A stretch of 50,234 bases of DNA from Variovorax gracilis (GCF_030317115.1 NZ_JASZYF010000037.1:1-50234); one strand, 5' to 3'; counted from the first letter of the stretch, positions 9,207 through 18,317 are shown. Notes: a model not told the origin generated them from the sequence alone. Made by a program: numbers and translations.

Positions 9207-10358
9207 TCACGTCGCAAGCTTTCGGGCGATGAGCTCCTTCATGATCTCGTTCGCGCCGCCATAGATGCGCTGCACGCGCGAATCGCCATACAGGCGTGCG
9301 ATGGGGTAGTCCGTGATGTACCCGTATCCACCGAAGAGCTGCAGACACTCGTCCACCACCTTGCACTGCTGCTCGGTGCACCACCACTTGGCCATGTAGG
9401 CCGAGGTGTCGTCCAGCGTGCCGTCAAGCAGGCGCTGCACGCAGTCGTTCACGAAGCTGCGCACCACATGGGCCAGGGTGGCGCATTCGGCGATCTTGAA
9501 GCGCGTGTTCTGGAAGTCATACAGGGCCTGACCGAAGGCCTTGCGCTGCTGCGTGTACGCCAGCGTCAGCTCCACCGCGCGCTCGATCACCGCCGCGGCG
9601 GGCACGGTCAGCAAGGTGCGCTCGTAAGGCAGCTGGCTCATCAGCTGCCTGAATCCTCGCCCCTCCTCGCCACCGAGCAGACGGCCGGCCGGAACGCGAA
9701 CGTTCTCGAAGCAGAGCTCGGCCGTGTCGGACGCGTGCTGGCCCAGCTTCTCCAGCCTGCGTCCCACGCGAAAGCCTTCCAGCCCTTCAGTCTCCAATAC
9801 GAGCAGCGACACACCGTGGCTGCCGGCCTCGCCGGTGCGCACGGCCACCACCAGCAGGTTGGCGGTGAAGCCGTTGGTGATGAAGGTCTTGGCACCGTCG
9901 ATCACGTAGCTGTCGCCATCGCGCCGCGCGCGGGTTCGCAGGGCTTGCAGGTCGGAGCCGCAGCCGGGCTCGGTCATCGCGATGGCAGCCAGCATCTCGC
10001 CGCTGGCCAGCCTGGGCAGCCAGCGCTTTCGCTGCGCGTCGGTGCCGTAGTCGAGGATGTAGTGGGCGGCAACGGTGTGCACCGCCGTGTTGGCAGGTAC
10101 CTCGGCCCTGGCCAACTCGTCCTGCACGACACACTGGTAGGCCAGGCTGGCGCCGGCGCCGCCATAGGCCTCGTCGAGCTCGGGCAGCAGGAAGCCCAGC
10201 GCGCCGAAGGGCGCCCATACCTCGCGCGGGATGTAGCCCTGGCGACGCCAGCCATCGAGTCCCGGTGCCAACTCGGCGGCCACATAGCGGCGCACCTGCT
10301 CGCGAAACGCGTCGATATCCTCGTCCATCCAGCGATGGCGATACAGCGGTGGAAGCAT
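9207..10358 (-). CDS. acyl-CoA dehydrogenase
   Basis: A protein of 383 residues, normal for the family. Signatures visible: M-T-E-P-G-C-G-S-D (substrate and FAD contact), the Y-V-I-D-G-A-K-T-F-I-T-N-G block and, near the C-terminus, Q-L-F-G-G-Y-G-Y followed by R-I-Y-G-G-A-N-E-I-M-K-E, where the E of the GxNEI-type motif is the usual catalytic base position. It would introduce the alpha-beta double bond into an acyl-CoA, passing electrons to ETF. It is the last gene of the minus-strand operon starting at 14881 and begins 14 bases after the SDR stop. The start at 10358 fits the family N-terminus. The substrate is not known. Confidence 0.95.
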   Translation of the reverse strand: MLPPLYRHRWMDEDIDAFREQVRRYVAAELAPGLDGWRRQGYIPREVWAPFGALGFLLPELDEAYGGAGASLAYQCVVQDELARAEVPANTAVHTVAAHYILDYGTDAQRKRWLPRLASGEMLAAIAMTEPGCGSDLQALRTRARRDGDSYVIDGAKTFITNGFTANLLVVAVRTGEAGSHGVSLLVLETEGLEGFRVGRRLEKLGQHASDTAELCFENVRVPAGRLLGGEEGRGFRQLMSQLPYERTLLTVPAAAVIERAVELTLAYTQQRKAFGQALYDFQNTRFKIAECATLAHVVRSFVNDCVQRLLDGTLDDTSAYMAKWWCTEQQCKVVDECLQLFGGYGYITDYPIARLYGDSRVQRIYGGANEIMKELIARKLAT

Positions 10359-10372
10359 GATCGCGCCCTTCT

Positions 10373-11203
10373 TCAGATGCCGGTGAGGCCGCCGGAACAC
10401 ATCAGCGTCTGCCCGCTCACGTAGTCCGATTCGGGCAGGCACAGCAGGAACACCGCGCCGGCGGCTTCGTCCGGCGTGCCGCCGCGGCCCAGAGGAATGC
10501 CGCGCTCCATCGCTGCGAGCAGCTCGGGGTTCACGCCGACCTTGATGTCGCGGCCGTCGATGTTGGCCGTGCCGCCTTCGGCCGCATTGCCCGTCAGGCG
10601 CGTCCTGATGAAGCCGTAGGCCACCGCATTGACGGTGACATTCAGCCGCCCCCACTCCTTGGCCAGGGTCTGCGTCATGCCCAGGATCCCGGCCTTGGCC
10701 GTCGAGTAGTTCACCTGGCCGGCGTTGCCGAACAAGCCCGCCACCGACGAGATGTTGACAACCTTGCGCACCACGCGCCTGCCCGCCGCCTGGTCGGTCC
10801 TGGACAGCTCGCGGATCGCCGGATAGGCAGCGCGCAGGATGCGGAAAGGCGCCGTCAGATGGCAGTCGATCATGGCGTACCACTGCTCGTCCGTCATTTT
10901 CTGGATCACGTTGTCCCAGGTGTAGCCGGCGTTGTTGACGACGATGTCCAGGCCCTTGTATTCGTTGACGGCGGTGCCGATGAAACGCTCGGCGAAGTCG
11001 GGCGCGGTCACGCTGCCGGCGCAGGTCACCGCCTGGCCGCCGGCAGCGCGGATCTCGGCCACCACGTCGTTGGCCGGGCCGGCATCCAGGTCGTTGACGA
11101 CCACGCGCGCGCCTTCGGCAGCGAATTTCAGGGCGATAGAGCGGCCGATGCCGCGGCCAGAGCCGGTGACGAGGGCAACCTTGCCGTCGAGTCTGTGGGT
11201 CAT
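10373..11203 (-). CDS. SDR-family oxidoreductase (3-hydroxyacyl-CoA dehydrogenase-like)
   Basis: A protein of 276 residues with all classical short-chain dehydrogenase motifs: T-G-S-G-R-G-I-G for NAD(P) (13-20), N-N-A-G (90-93), catalytic S152/S153 and Y-S-T-A-K (Y166, K170), then N-A-V-A-Y-G-F-I-R-T. It is FabG-like. In this operon it most likely oxidises a 3-hydroxyacyl-CoA made by the adjacent MaoC hydratases. The gap to the upstream MaoC gene is 34 bases, with a GGAGA ribosome-binding site before the ATG at 11203. FabG-type reduction in biosynthesis is the alternative, but the ligase and thiolase neighbours favour catabolism. Confidence 0.92.
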   Translation of the reverse strand: MTHRLDGKVALVTGSGRGIGRSIALKFAAEGARVVVNDLDAGPANDVVAEIRAAGGQAVTCAGSVTAPDFAERFIGTAVNEYKGLDIVVNNAGYTWDNVIQKMTDEQWYAMIDCHLTAPFRILRAAYPAIRELSRTDQAAGRRVVRKVVNISSVAGLFGNAGQVNYSTAKAGILGMTQTLAKEWGRLNVTVNAVAYGFIRTRLTGNAAEGGTANIDGRDIKVGVNPELLAAMERGIPLGRGGTPDEAAGAVFLLCLPESDYVSGQTLMCSGGLTGI

Positions 11204-11237
11204 TGGGGGTCTCCTTGGTGTAAGACGGGTGAGCTGG

Positions 11238-11657
11238 TCAGGGCAGCGCGACGACGGCCTCGCCGGCGATCTTGGTCTGTCCAAACTGGTTCGTGCTGCG
11301 CACCTCGACGCGCACGCGGCGTTCGCCGTCAGCCTCAAACTTCTCGAGAACGCGGCCCTCGCAGCGCAGGGCATTGCCCAGGTGCGTGATGCCCTGGAAT
11401 CGCGCATCGAAGCGGCGCAGACGCGACTGCGGCGCCCAGCCGGTGATCAGGCGGGCCAGCCAGGCCATGCCCAGCATGCCCTGGGCGAACACGTCGGGCA
11501 TGCCGGCGCGACGGGCGACATCGGTGTCGATGTGGAGGGGGTTGTGGTCGCCCGAGGCGCCGCCGAAGAGAGCGAGCGTGGTGCGATCCAGGGGACGAAA
11601 TTGCAGCGGCGGCAGGGCGTTGCCGACCTGCACGGTCTCGAAGGTGGGTGCGCTCAT
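11238..11657 (-). CDS. MaoC-like (R)-specific enoyl-CoA hydratase, catalytic half
   Basis: A protein of 139 residues with a single hotdog domain. The hydratase-2 motif is visible: F-G-G-A-S-G-D-H-N-P-L-H-I-D (about residues 31-44), containing the D and H expected for catalysis, followed by A-G-M-P-D-V-F-A-Q-G-M-L-G. It would add water to an enoyl-CoA. The ATG at 11657 lies three bases after the stop of the partner MaoC gene, and the two short proteins together have the size of a double-hotdog hydratase. This suggests a heteromer like the actinobacterial MaoC pairs, which is an inference from length and spacing. Confidence 0.9.
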   Translation of the reverse strand: MSAPTFETVQVGNALPPLQFRPLDRTTLALFGGASGDHNPLHIDTDVARRAGMPDVFAQGMLGMAWLARLITGWAPQSRLRRFDARFQGITHLGNALRCEGRVLEKFEADGERRVRVEVRSTNQFGQTKIAGEAVVALP

Positions 11658-11660
11658 GGG

Positions 11661-12101
11661 TCAGTTCCTGCAGACGAGCACGGTGCGCATCTCGGCCACG
11701 AGTTCGCCGCGCTGGTTGGTGGCGCGCGAGCTCTTCACCACAAACTCCAGCGCGCCGTTCTTCTTGTCGTAGACGTCGTCGATGCGCGATCGCACGGTGA
11801 CGGTGTCGCCCACGCAAGCCGGGCGGTGGTAGGTGAAGCCCTGTTCGCCGTGCAGCAGTTTGGCCAGCGGGATCTGCAGGTCGGCCAGCAGCCGGTCGGT
11901 CACTCCGGCATCCAGCTCGGCCGCGAACAGGAAAGTGGGAGGCGCCGGCAGGTCCGGGTAGCCGGCGTCGCGCGCGGCGGCCTCATCCGTGTAGACCGGA
12001 TCGGTCTCGCCGATCGCCTTTGCGAAGAAGCGCAGGCGACTGCGCTCGATGGGCAGTTCGCAGGGCGGCAGCTCGTGGCCGATCCATTTCTTGTCGATCA
12101 T
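11661..12101 (-). CDS. MaoC N-terminal-type hotdog protein (FAS1-like dehydratase half)
   Basis: A protein of 146 residues. M-I-D-K-K-W-I-G follows a good AGAAGGAG ribosome-binding site; a start nine codons upstream is possible but would overlap the thiolase stop. The sequence F-A-K-A-I-G-E-T-D-P-V-Y-T-D-E-A-A-A and P-D-L-P-A-P-P-T-F-L-F are the marks of the 'MaoC dehydratase N-terminal' hotdog family (Rv0216/HadA-like). Such subunits usually lack the D-H pair and shape the acyl pocket for the catalytic partner. Its partner here would be the MaoC protein encoded three bases downstream. Confidence 0.88.
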   Translation of the reverse strand: MIDKKWIGHELPPCELPIERSRLRFFAKAIGETDPVYTDEAAARDAGYPDLPAPPTFLFAAELDAGVTDRLLADLQIPLAKLLHGEQGFTYHRPACVGDTVTVRSRIDDVYDKKNGALEFVVKSSRATNQRGELVAEMRTVLVCRN

Positions 12102-12114
12102 CAGGTGCTCCTTC

Positions 12115-13296
12115 TCAGGCGCGTTCATAGAGCGTGACCACGCAGGCACCGCCCAGGCCGAGGTTGTGCTGCAGGGCCAGGCGCGCGCCCCGGACCTGGC
12201 GCGCGTCGGCCGTGCCGCGAAGCTGCTGGACCAGTTCCGTGCATTGCGCAAGGCCCGTCGCGCCCAGGGGATGTCCCTTGGACAGCAGGCCGCCCGAAGG
12301 GTTGGTGACCACGGCCCCACCGTAGGTGTTGTCGCCATCCACCACGAACTTCTCGGCGCCGCCCTCGGGGCACAGGCCCAGCGACTCGTAGCTGATGAGT
12401 TCGTTGTGCGCGAAGCAGTCGTGCAGCTCGACCACGTCGATGTCGTGCGGGCCGACGCCCGCCGCTTCGTACACCCGGCGAGCCGCTTCCCTGGCCATGC
12501 TGAAGCCGACCACCTCGCGCATGTCTCTGGCCTCGAAGGTGGCCGGGCGGTCGGTGGTCATGGCCTGTGCCCTCACGCGCACGCTGCGGTCGAGGCCGTG
12601 CCTTTGCGCGAAGGCTTCGGAGCAGACGATGGCGGCGGCCGCGCCGCACGTGGGCGGGCAGGCCATCAGCCGGGTCATGACGCCGGGCCACATCACAGGT
12701 GCGGCCATCACGTCTTCCTCGGTGAGCACGTTGCGCAACAGCGCCAACGGGTTGTGGGCCGCATGCCGGCTGGCCTTGGCGCGGATCTTGGCGAAGGTCG
12801 ACATCTGCGTGCCGTACTCGTCCATGTGCGCCTTGCCGGCGCCCCCGAAGTAACGCAGCGCCAGCGGGATCTCGCCGTGGCCCACCAGATCCGCAGTGGC
12901 CTGGTCGAAGCGGTCGAAGGGGCTGGGGCGGTCCGCAAAGACCGCGCCGAGTGCCCCCGGGTTCATGTGCTCGAAGCCCAGCGCCAGTGCGCAGTCCACG
13001 GCGCCGCTCTGCACCGCCTGGCGCGCCAGGAAAAGCGCGGTCGAACCTGTGGAGCAGTTGTTGTTGACGTTGACGATGGGGATGCCGCTCATGCCCACCT
13101 CGTACAGCGCGCGCTGCCCGGCCGTGGAGTCGCCATAGACATAGCCCACGAAGGCCTGCTGCACCAGTTCGTAGCCCATGCCGGCATCGGCCAGCGCGGC
13201 CCGGGCGGCCTGCGCGCCCATCGCGCGGTAGGGCGCATGCCTGCCGGGCTTGGCGAAGGGAATCATGCCGACGCCGGTGACATAGATGTGGTTCAT
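12115..13296 (-). CDS. thiolase (SCP-x / lipid-transfer type acetyl-CoA acetyltransferase)
   Basis: A protein of 393 residues. The nucleophilic cysteine is C81 in N-V-N-N-N-C-S-T-G-S; the two catalytic histidine regions are E-L-H-D-C-F-A-H-N-E and G-G-L-L-S-K-G-H-P-L-G-A-T-G. The HDCFAHNE form is that of the SCP-x-like thiolases, which often act on branched or bulky 3-ketoacyl-CoAs. It would cleave the 3-ketoacyl-CoA to complete the beta-oxidation round. It lies 25 bases after the ligase gene and 13 before the first MaoC gene. Its exact substrate cannot be read from the sequence. Confidence 0.93.
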   Translation of the reverse strand: MNHIYVTGVGMIPFAKPGRHAPYRAMGAQAARAALADAGMGYELVQQAFVGYVYGDSTAGQRALYEVGMSGIPIVNVNNNCSTGSTALFLARQAVQSGAVDCALALGFEHMNPGALGAVFADRPSPFDRFDQATADLVGHGEIPLALRYFGGAGKAHMDEYGTQMSTFAKIRAKASRHAAHNPLALLRNVLTEEDVMAAPVMWPGVMTRLMACPPTCGAAAAIVCSEAFAQRHGLDRSVRVRAQAMTTDRPATFEARDMREVVGFSMAREAARRVYEAAGVGPHDIDVVELHDCFAHNELISYESLGLCPEGGAEKFVVDGDNTYGGAVVTNPSGGLLSKGHPLGATGLAQCTELVQQLRGTADARQVRGARLALQHNLGLGGACVVTLYERA

Positions 13297-13321
13297 AACG
13301 TGAGTCCTCGGATTTGGGGGG

Positions 13322-14881
13322 TCAGCTCACCTGGCGTGCGTGGCCTGCCCAGAAGGGCCTGCGCAGTTCGGTCTTGAGCACCTTGCCGGCACCCGACAGC
13401 GGCAAGGCATCGCGCAGTTCCACCGAGCGAGGGCACTTGTAGCCGGCAATGAGTGCCTTGCAGTGCGCGATCAACTCCTCGGGCGAAGCGGAGGCGCCGG
13501 GCTTGGCCACCACCACGGCATGGACTGCTTCGCCCCACTCCGCGCTCGGAATGCCGATCACCGCACTGGCGGCCACCGCGGAGTGCTGGCTCAATGCGTT
13601 CTCGACTTCCGCCGAGTAGATGTTCTCGCCGCCGCTGATGATCATGTCCTTGAGGCGATCGACGATGAAGATGAAGCCGTCCTCGTCCATGTAACCGCCG
13701 TCGCCCGTATGCATCCATCCGCCACGCACGGCCGCGGCCGTCTGCTCCGGCTTGTTCCAGTAGCCCTGCATCACGTTGGGGCCGCGCACCGCCACCTCGC
13801 CCACCGTGCCCCGGGGAACTTCGTGGCCCTCGGGGTCGACGATGCGGACCTCGCAGCACAGGCACGCCCGGCCGGCGGCACGCAGCTTGCCCCGGTGGCG
13901 GTGTTCCGGCATGTGAGCCCAGGCCGGATTGAGGGTCGCGACCGGCGAGAGCTCCGTCATGCCGTATGCCTGCACGAACCTCACGCCCGGCAGCACAGCC
14001 ATGGCACGCTCCAGCATCGCTTCCGAAATGGGCGAGGCGCCATACACGATGGTCTTGAGCGAGCTCAGGTCGCGCGGCTTCTTCATGGCCGGATGGTCCA
14101 CCATCATCTGGATCATCGTGGGCACCAGCAGCACCGAGGTGATGCGTTCGCGCTCGATGGTGTCCAGCACCAACTCGGGCGCGAAGGCCGGGATCACCGC
14201 GTGCGTGTTGCCCTGGATCCAGTGCGGTTGCGAGATACCGATGTCGGCCAGGTGGAACATCGGCGCGGCATGCAGGTAGCGGCCGTCGTCGTCGGCCACG
14301 CCTTCGCAATGCAGTGCCAGGCCCGAACTGCAGATATTGGTATGGCTGAGCATGACGCCCTTGGGAAAGCCGGTGGTGCCGCCGGTGTAGAAGATGCCGG
14401 CCAGTTCCTCCCCGCGCCGCGCCGCATCGGGCACCGGCTGTGTGCTGTCCACCAGCACTTCGTAGTTGAGCATGCCTGCCGGCGTCGGGCCGTCGCCGCA
14501 GTAGATCACTTCCCGCAGGGTGGCGGCGTCCTTGCGGAGGGACTCGATCATGGACCGGAAGGTGTCGTCCACCAGAAGGATCGTCGAGCCCGAGTCGTTG
14601 AGCGCGTAGAGGATCTCCGCGACGGACCAACGGATGTTGCAGGGATTGAGCACGCCGCCGCCCCAAGGCACCGCCATCTGGTATTCGAGGTACCGGTCCG
14701 AATTGAGAGCGAGCATGCCCACGCGATCGCCCTCGCTCATGCCCAGCTTCTGCAGGGCACCGGCCAGCCGCGCCACGCGCTCTGCCAGCTCGCGAAACGT
14801 GCGGCTGCGGCTACCGAAGCGCACCGCGATGCGATCGGGTTTCTGCTGAACTGCACGATGCAGCCCTTGGGTAAGGTACAT
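13322..14881 (-). CDS. acyl-CoA ligase (AMP-forming)
   Basis: A protein of 519 residues, first gene of the operon. The adenylation core motif Y-T-G-G-T-T-G-F-P-K-G is at 165-175; Y-G-M-T-E-L-S-P, the W-M-H-T-G-D-G-G-Y-M-D-E-D-G-F block and the hinge D-R-L-K-D-M-I-I-S-G-G-E-N-I-Y are all present, as is the late G-K-V-L-K-T-E-L with the catalytic lysine. It would activate a carboxylic acid to its CoA thioester at the start of the pathway encoded downstream. The acid may be a fatty, branched or alicyclic one. The gene is divergent from the AraC-type regulator at 15020. Confidence 0.95.
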   Translation of the reverse strand: MYLTQGLHRAVQQKPDRIAVRFGSRSRTFRELAERVARLAGALQKLGMSEGDRVGMLALNSDRYLEYQMAVPWGGGVLNPCNIRWSVAEILYALNDSGSTILLVDDTFRSMIESLRKDAATLREVIYCGDGPTPAGMLNYEVLVDSTQPVPDAARRGEELAGIFYTGGTTGFPKGVMLSHTNICSSGLALHCEGVADDDGRYLHAAPMFHLADIGISQPHWIQGNTHAVIPAFAPELVLDTIERERITSVLLVPTMIQMMVDHPAMKKPRDLSSLKTIVYGASPISEAMLERAMAVLPGVRFVQAYGMTELSPVATLNPAWAHMPEHRHRGKLRAAGRACLCCEVRIVDPEGHEVPRGTVGEVAVRGPNVMQGYWNKPEQTAAAVRGGWMHTGDGGYMDEDGFIFIVDRLKDMIISGGENIYSAEVENALSQHSAVAASAVIGIPSAEWGEAVHAVVVAKPGASASPEELIAHCKALIAGYKCPRSVELRDALPLSGAGKVLKTELRRPFWAGHARQVS

Positions 14882-15019
14882 GTCTGCCTCCGTTGGGACC
14901 CGCGGCCTTCGCGTGCCTGTTGCTGAACGGAGTCGATGCTAGGAATGCAGACCCAGCCCGACAATTGCACAACGCATCGATCGAATGGCAAATCACATCA
15001 ATCCAGACGGCGTTCCAGC

Positions 15020-16036
15020 TTGACGAAGAAAGCTCTGATCACCATCCCCGTGGCCATGGTCCGCGGCATGCTCGCGGGCATCGAGGCGCGCGGCGAGAGT
15101 TGCGAGAGCTACCTTGCGGACGTCGGCATTCCGATGGAGTTGTTGTCGCACCCCCGCGGCCGCGTGACCGCCGAGCAATATGTGGCGCTGTTTCGCTTCC
15201 TGATCGAGCGGCGCGGTGACGAGTGTCTAGGCTTTCTTTCGCGGCCACTCAAGCCCGGCAGCTTCGCGCTGATGGCGCGTTCGGCACTGGGCTCGCGCGA
15301 CGTGAGGCAAGCGATCCTGCGCATCGCGCGCACCTTCGCGCTGCTGCGCGACGACGCGACGCTGGAACTCTGCTGCGAAGACGACAACGCGGGCATGGTT
15401 CTGAGCTTCGATGAGACCTCGGTGGTGCACCACGTCTTCCTCCACGAACTGCTGCTGCGCGTGTTCTGGCGCCTGGTCGCGTGGCTGGCCGGCGGGCGGC
15501 TGCCTGCCAGGCGTTTCGACTTCGCCTTCGACACGCCAGCGCACGTGGGCAGCTACAGCCAGGCCTTCCCGGCGCAGTTGGAGTTCGGCCAGCCGCACAC
15601 CGCCCTCTGGTTCGACGCGCACTGGCTGGAGGTCGCAGTGCACCGCGACGAAGATGCGCTGCGTGCCTTCCTCGCCGAGGCACCGGCCAACATCATCATG
15701 CCGCGCCGAAACGACGAGATGACAAGCAAGCGCGTGCGCAATCACCTGCGTCACACGCAGCCCAACTGGCCCGATCTGGCGAGCGCTGCCTCGACGCTGA
15801 ACGTGTCGACCGCCACCCTGCAGCGCAGACTGGCGCTGGAAGGCACGTCGTTCCAGGCCCTGAAGGACGAACTGCGCCGTGACATCGCCATCGTGCGGCT
15901 GAGCACCAGTGCGGCGCCTCTGGCGCAGCTTGCGCACGAGCTGGGCTTCACCGACAGCGCAGCGTTCCAGCGCGCGTTCAAGGGATGGACAGGCAGCTCG
16001 CCTGGTGCGTACCGAAAGGGCGAGGCTGTGCGCTAG
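15020..16036 (+). CDS. AraC-family regulator (arabinose-binding-like N-terminal domain)
   Basis: About 338 residues from the TTG at 15020; the frame is open to 14936, and ATG 15056 is another candidate, so the start is uncertain. The N-terminal domain pattern (A-R-G-E-S-C-E-S-Y-L-A-D-V-G-I, R-V-T-A-E-Q-Y-V-A-L-F-R) is that of OruR/ArgR-type AraC regulators. The C-terminus holds two helix-turn-helices: L-N-V-S-T-A-T-L-Q-R-R-L and L-A-H-E-L-G-F-T-D-S-A-A-F-Q-R-A-F-K-G-W-T-G. It is transcribed divergently from the acyl-CoA ligase operon and probably activates it in response to the pathway substrate or a CoA ester. The 138-base intergenic region would hold both promoters. Confidence 0.9.
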   Translation: MTKKALITIPVAMVRGMLAGIEARGESCESYLADVGIPMELLSHPRGRVTAEQYVALFRFLIERRGDECLGFLSRPLKPGSFALMARSALGSRDVRQAILRIARTFALLRDDATLELCCEDDNAGMVLSFDETSVVHHVFLHELLLRVFWRLVAWLAGGRLPARRFDFAFDTPAHVGSYSQAFPAQLEFGQPHTALWFDAHWLEVAVHRDEDALRAFLAEAPANIIMPRRNDEMTSKRVRNHLRHTQPNWPDLASAASTLNVSTATLQRRLALEGTSFQALKDELRRDIAIVRLSTSAAPLAQLAHELGFTDSAAFQRAFKGWTGSSPGAYRKGEAVR

Positions 16037-16304
16037 ATCCGGTCCGGCCGTCAACCCATGGGCTCATGGCTGGTTCGAATCCGCGGCGCCTCCCGCGCGC
16101 TGTAGCGCGAGGGCCGATCAGCTCGTTGGGCATCTTTTTGTGTGCAACACGCTGCTGCATGCAGGGAGGCTTCAATCCAGCCCGGCTGGCAGACTTCGGC
16201 ACGTTCGGAAGGCGATAGCTTCCGACTCGCAATGGCGTGGGTGGGTGGCTACCGACGGAGGCGCAACGTCGAGACCGCGTGGGTCGAATGGCCGAGGGGC
16301 GGCC

Positions 16305-16511
16305 TCACCATCCGGCGAGCGACTTCAAGGACCAGATGAACGCGATCATGAGGAGCACGATGAGCAGTGCAGTACCCCAACTGAAGCGGCCCTCTGGTCG
16401 GGAAGCATTGCCAAACGGGGCCTGAAAGGTGGTGGGGCGCTCTCCGCGTTCGGGCTTGTCGGCCCACCATCCAAAGTTGGTGTCCGTGTCGTTTTCGCTC
16501 TGGCGTTTCAT
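16305..16511 (-). CDS. small single-pass membrane protein, uncharacterised
   Basis: A protein of 68 residues: a polar N-terminal half (R-Q-S-E-N-D-T-D-T-N-F-G-W-W) and one transmembrane helix near the end (W-G-T-A-L-L-I-V-L-L-M-I-A-F-I-W-S-L). A purine-rich GGAC-type element precedes the ATG, and the DNA just upstream (16512-16565) is markedly AT-richer than its surroundings, consistent with a promoter. I do not recognise a family. The length, clear helix and local promoter-like sequence favour a real gene. The stretch 16037-16304 holds nothing I can support. Confidence 0.5.
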   Translation of the reverse strand: MKRQSENDTDTNFGWWADKPERGERPTTFQAPFGNASRPEGRFSWGTALLIVLLMIAFIWSLKSLAGW

Positions 16512-16669
16512 GTCCTCATTCTAGAAATGGTAGTACTTTGGTTTACAGTCATTTCTTTTTACTAGGGGCCAGAACGTGAACTTTTGCCCACTATTGCCGC
16601 ATTCGCCGATGGCGAAACGGCCAGGCCTCTACGACATCATTGCCACCGCTGCCGACCAGGTCTGGCGCA

Positions 16670-17200
16670 CTTACTCTGAGCGAGCCCATCACAAAGATTG
16701 CGGCGCAAACCCAGCACCCATAGACGGACCCCAGCGGATGTTTGGGAAGCCCCTCGCCGCGCCGTTCAGGCGTTGGTCTCATCCGCCTTCTTGCCGTGTG
16801 TGCCGGTGGGTCAGGGTCGCCGCCATCGGCGCACACAAGGTGGTCGTTCATGAGCTTGAGCGGTCGCTGCTCCCGGTGCCAGTGCGTGGGTGAGATCAAA
16901 GGTTGCGCCGAGCGCGACCACCCAGCCTCGTAGACCTCATTCATCCATTCGCCGCTTTGTCCCGACGAAATGGGGGGTAGCAGCTGCAGCGCCAGTGGCA
17001 CAGCGGCATGGCACGAAACGCAGCCCCTGCAGGGAAAAGTTGGTTTGCCGTATTCCGACGTGACGAGACGGAGGTCCAACACGTCCGCGTCAATGTCGGC
17101 GGCCACAAGCAACTCACGCGCGAGAGACAGCAAGACGCCAGGATTCGAGATTTCGCCAGGACGCTTGGCATTCCGTCGCTGCGCGCGCGGGAGATCGGAG
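16670..17200 (-). pseudogene. flavodoxin-family NAD(P)H oxidoreductase, decayed
   Basis: The minus strand keeps recognisable pieces of a flavodoxin-like fold reductase: A-D-I-D-A-D-V-L-D-L-R-L-V-T-S-E-Y-G-K, C-R-G-C-V-S-C-H-A-A, G-E-W-M-N-E-V-Y-E-A, R-P-L-K-L-M-N-D-H-L-V-C-A-D-G-G and L-P-K-H-P-L-G-S-V-Y-G. The blocks are in the right order, but the intervening sequences are scrambled by small insertions and deletions, the flavin-binding N-terminus and the C-terminal third are missing, and the family motif T-P-V-Y-W-Y is degraded. I therefore call it a pseudogene. The interval 17240-17636 downstream shows nothing more than background open frames. Confidence 0.65.
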
Positions 17201-17636
17201 CACGGGACCGATCGTGTGTCCGCCGCCTCCTGCACTATGTCGATGACTCAGCGGATTGACCTCGCCTCTTGGCGCGGACACCGTCGGGCCTTTGCCTCTC
17301 GACCCGAGGTTTCGCCGCTTCCGTGTGCTGTAGGGGAAAGCTGTGGCGATCGACTCTTGCAGGCCATCGCTAGCGTCAGATGGCCTGCTTTCGGATGCGA
17401 GGGCACGAGGAGCTTGTGTGCTTCACGATGCTGGGACATCATTTGCACCTTGTGCCGGCAAACAGGCGGCCTCGCCCCGCTACGGTTTCGCTCCGTGCGT
17501 ACGAGTCCACATGGTCACCGGACTTGGGCACCCAAATGCTCAAACACTGTTGGCTCGGATGTGGCATCCGATTCCGATTCTCTTCATCGATGCGGTCGAC
17601 GCCACACCTCCGCACGACATGTCAAAGGAGAACGCA

Positions 17637-18194
17637 ATGAAACGTCGCAAGCTGCTCGTCGGTGCCTCGCTGGCATCGTTGCTGGCTCGCGGTGCCTATG
17701 CTCAGGACAAGTCTGCCAAACAGGCCGAGGTCAGGGCAAAGGCCAGGCAAGCGCTCGAGGATTTCTACAAGGTCGATCCCGACATCAAGAACGCGGTCAG
17801 CAAGGCGCCCGGTTACGCCGTGTTCACGACCTACGGCCTGAGCTTCGGCCTTGGCGCAGCGGGCGGGAAGGGCATAGCCCACGACAGCAAGTCCAAAAAG
17901 GACACGTACATGGAAATCGCTCAGGCCAGTGCAGGCCTGCAGATCGGGGCCTCCGACACGCGCTATCTCTTCGTGTTCAAGGATGCGAAGTCGCTGGCCG
18001 ACTTCATCGACAACGGCTGGGATGCCTCAGCCGGCGCTGCCGCGGGCGCTGGCACCGGCAAGAGCGACGCCAATATCAAGGCGGGTGCTGTCGCCTTTTC
18101 GGGCGGCACCGCTTACGTTCTGACCAAGGCTGGCCTACAGGCCGGGGTGTCCCTCGGAGGCTCGAAGGTCTGGAAGGACAAGGACCTGAACTAG
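17637..18194 (+). CDS. SYLF (Ysc84-like) lipid-binding-domain protein, exported
   Basis: A protein of 185 residues. The ATG at 17637 follows AAAGGAG at 17624-17630 and opens a Sec signal peptide (M-K-R-R-K-L-L-V-G-A-S-L-A-S-L-L-A-R-G-A-Y-A-Q). The mature part carries the SYLF-domain pattern: A-P-G-Y-A-V-F-T-T-Y-G-L-S-F-G-L-G-A-A-G-G-K-G near 60-85 and later A-G-A-V-A-F-S-G-G-T-A-Y-V-L-T-K-A-G-L-Q-A-G-V-S-L-G-G. In eukaryotes SYLF domains bind phosphoinositides; the bacterial periplasmic versions are uncharacterised. It is an isolated gene between two decayed regions. Confidence 0.88.
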   Translation: MKRRKLLVGASLASLLARGAYAQDKSAKQAEVRAKARQALEDFYKVDPDIKNAVSKAPGYAVFTTYGLSFGLGAAGGKGIAHDSKSKKDTYMEIAQASAGLQIGASDTRYLFVFKDAKSLADFIDNGWDASAGAAAGAGTGKSDANIKAGAVAFSGGTAYVLTKAGLQAGVSLGGSKVWKDKDLN

Positions 18195-18317
18195 GCTTCG
18201 GACGTGTATCGCGCCGGGACCGGGTGACGTTGACACTCGAATCGCCTTTCAAGTCGACGCCACGAACATCGGCAAGGGGCTGCGCATTCAACCGGTCGAT
18301 GAACGATTGGACACCTC

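Noticed and set aside
9141..10424. 427-codon plus-strand frame opposite the acyl-CoA dehydrogenase
   Set aside because: Antisense shadow; no recognisable motif, low-complexity composition.
12049..14926. Two long plus-strand frames (about 440 and 530 codons) opposite the thiolase and ligase genes
   Set aside because: Histidine- and arginine-rich translations without any domain; they are antisense shadows of well-supported genes.
16072..16083. GGTTCGAATCCG resembling a tRNA T-loop
   Set aside because: The flanking bases do not form a five-base T stem, and no acceptor, D or anticodon arm can be folded around it.
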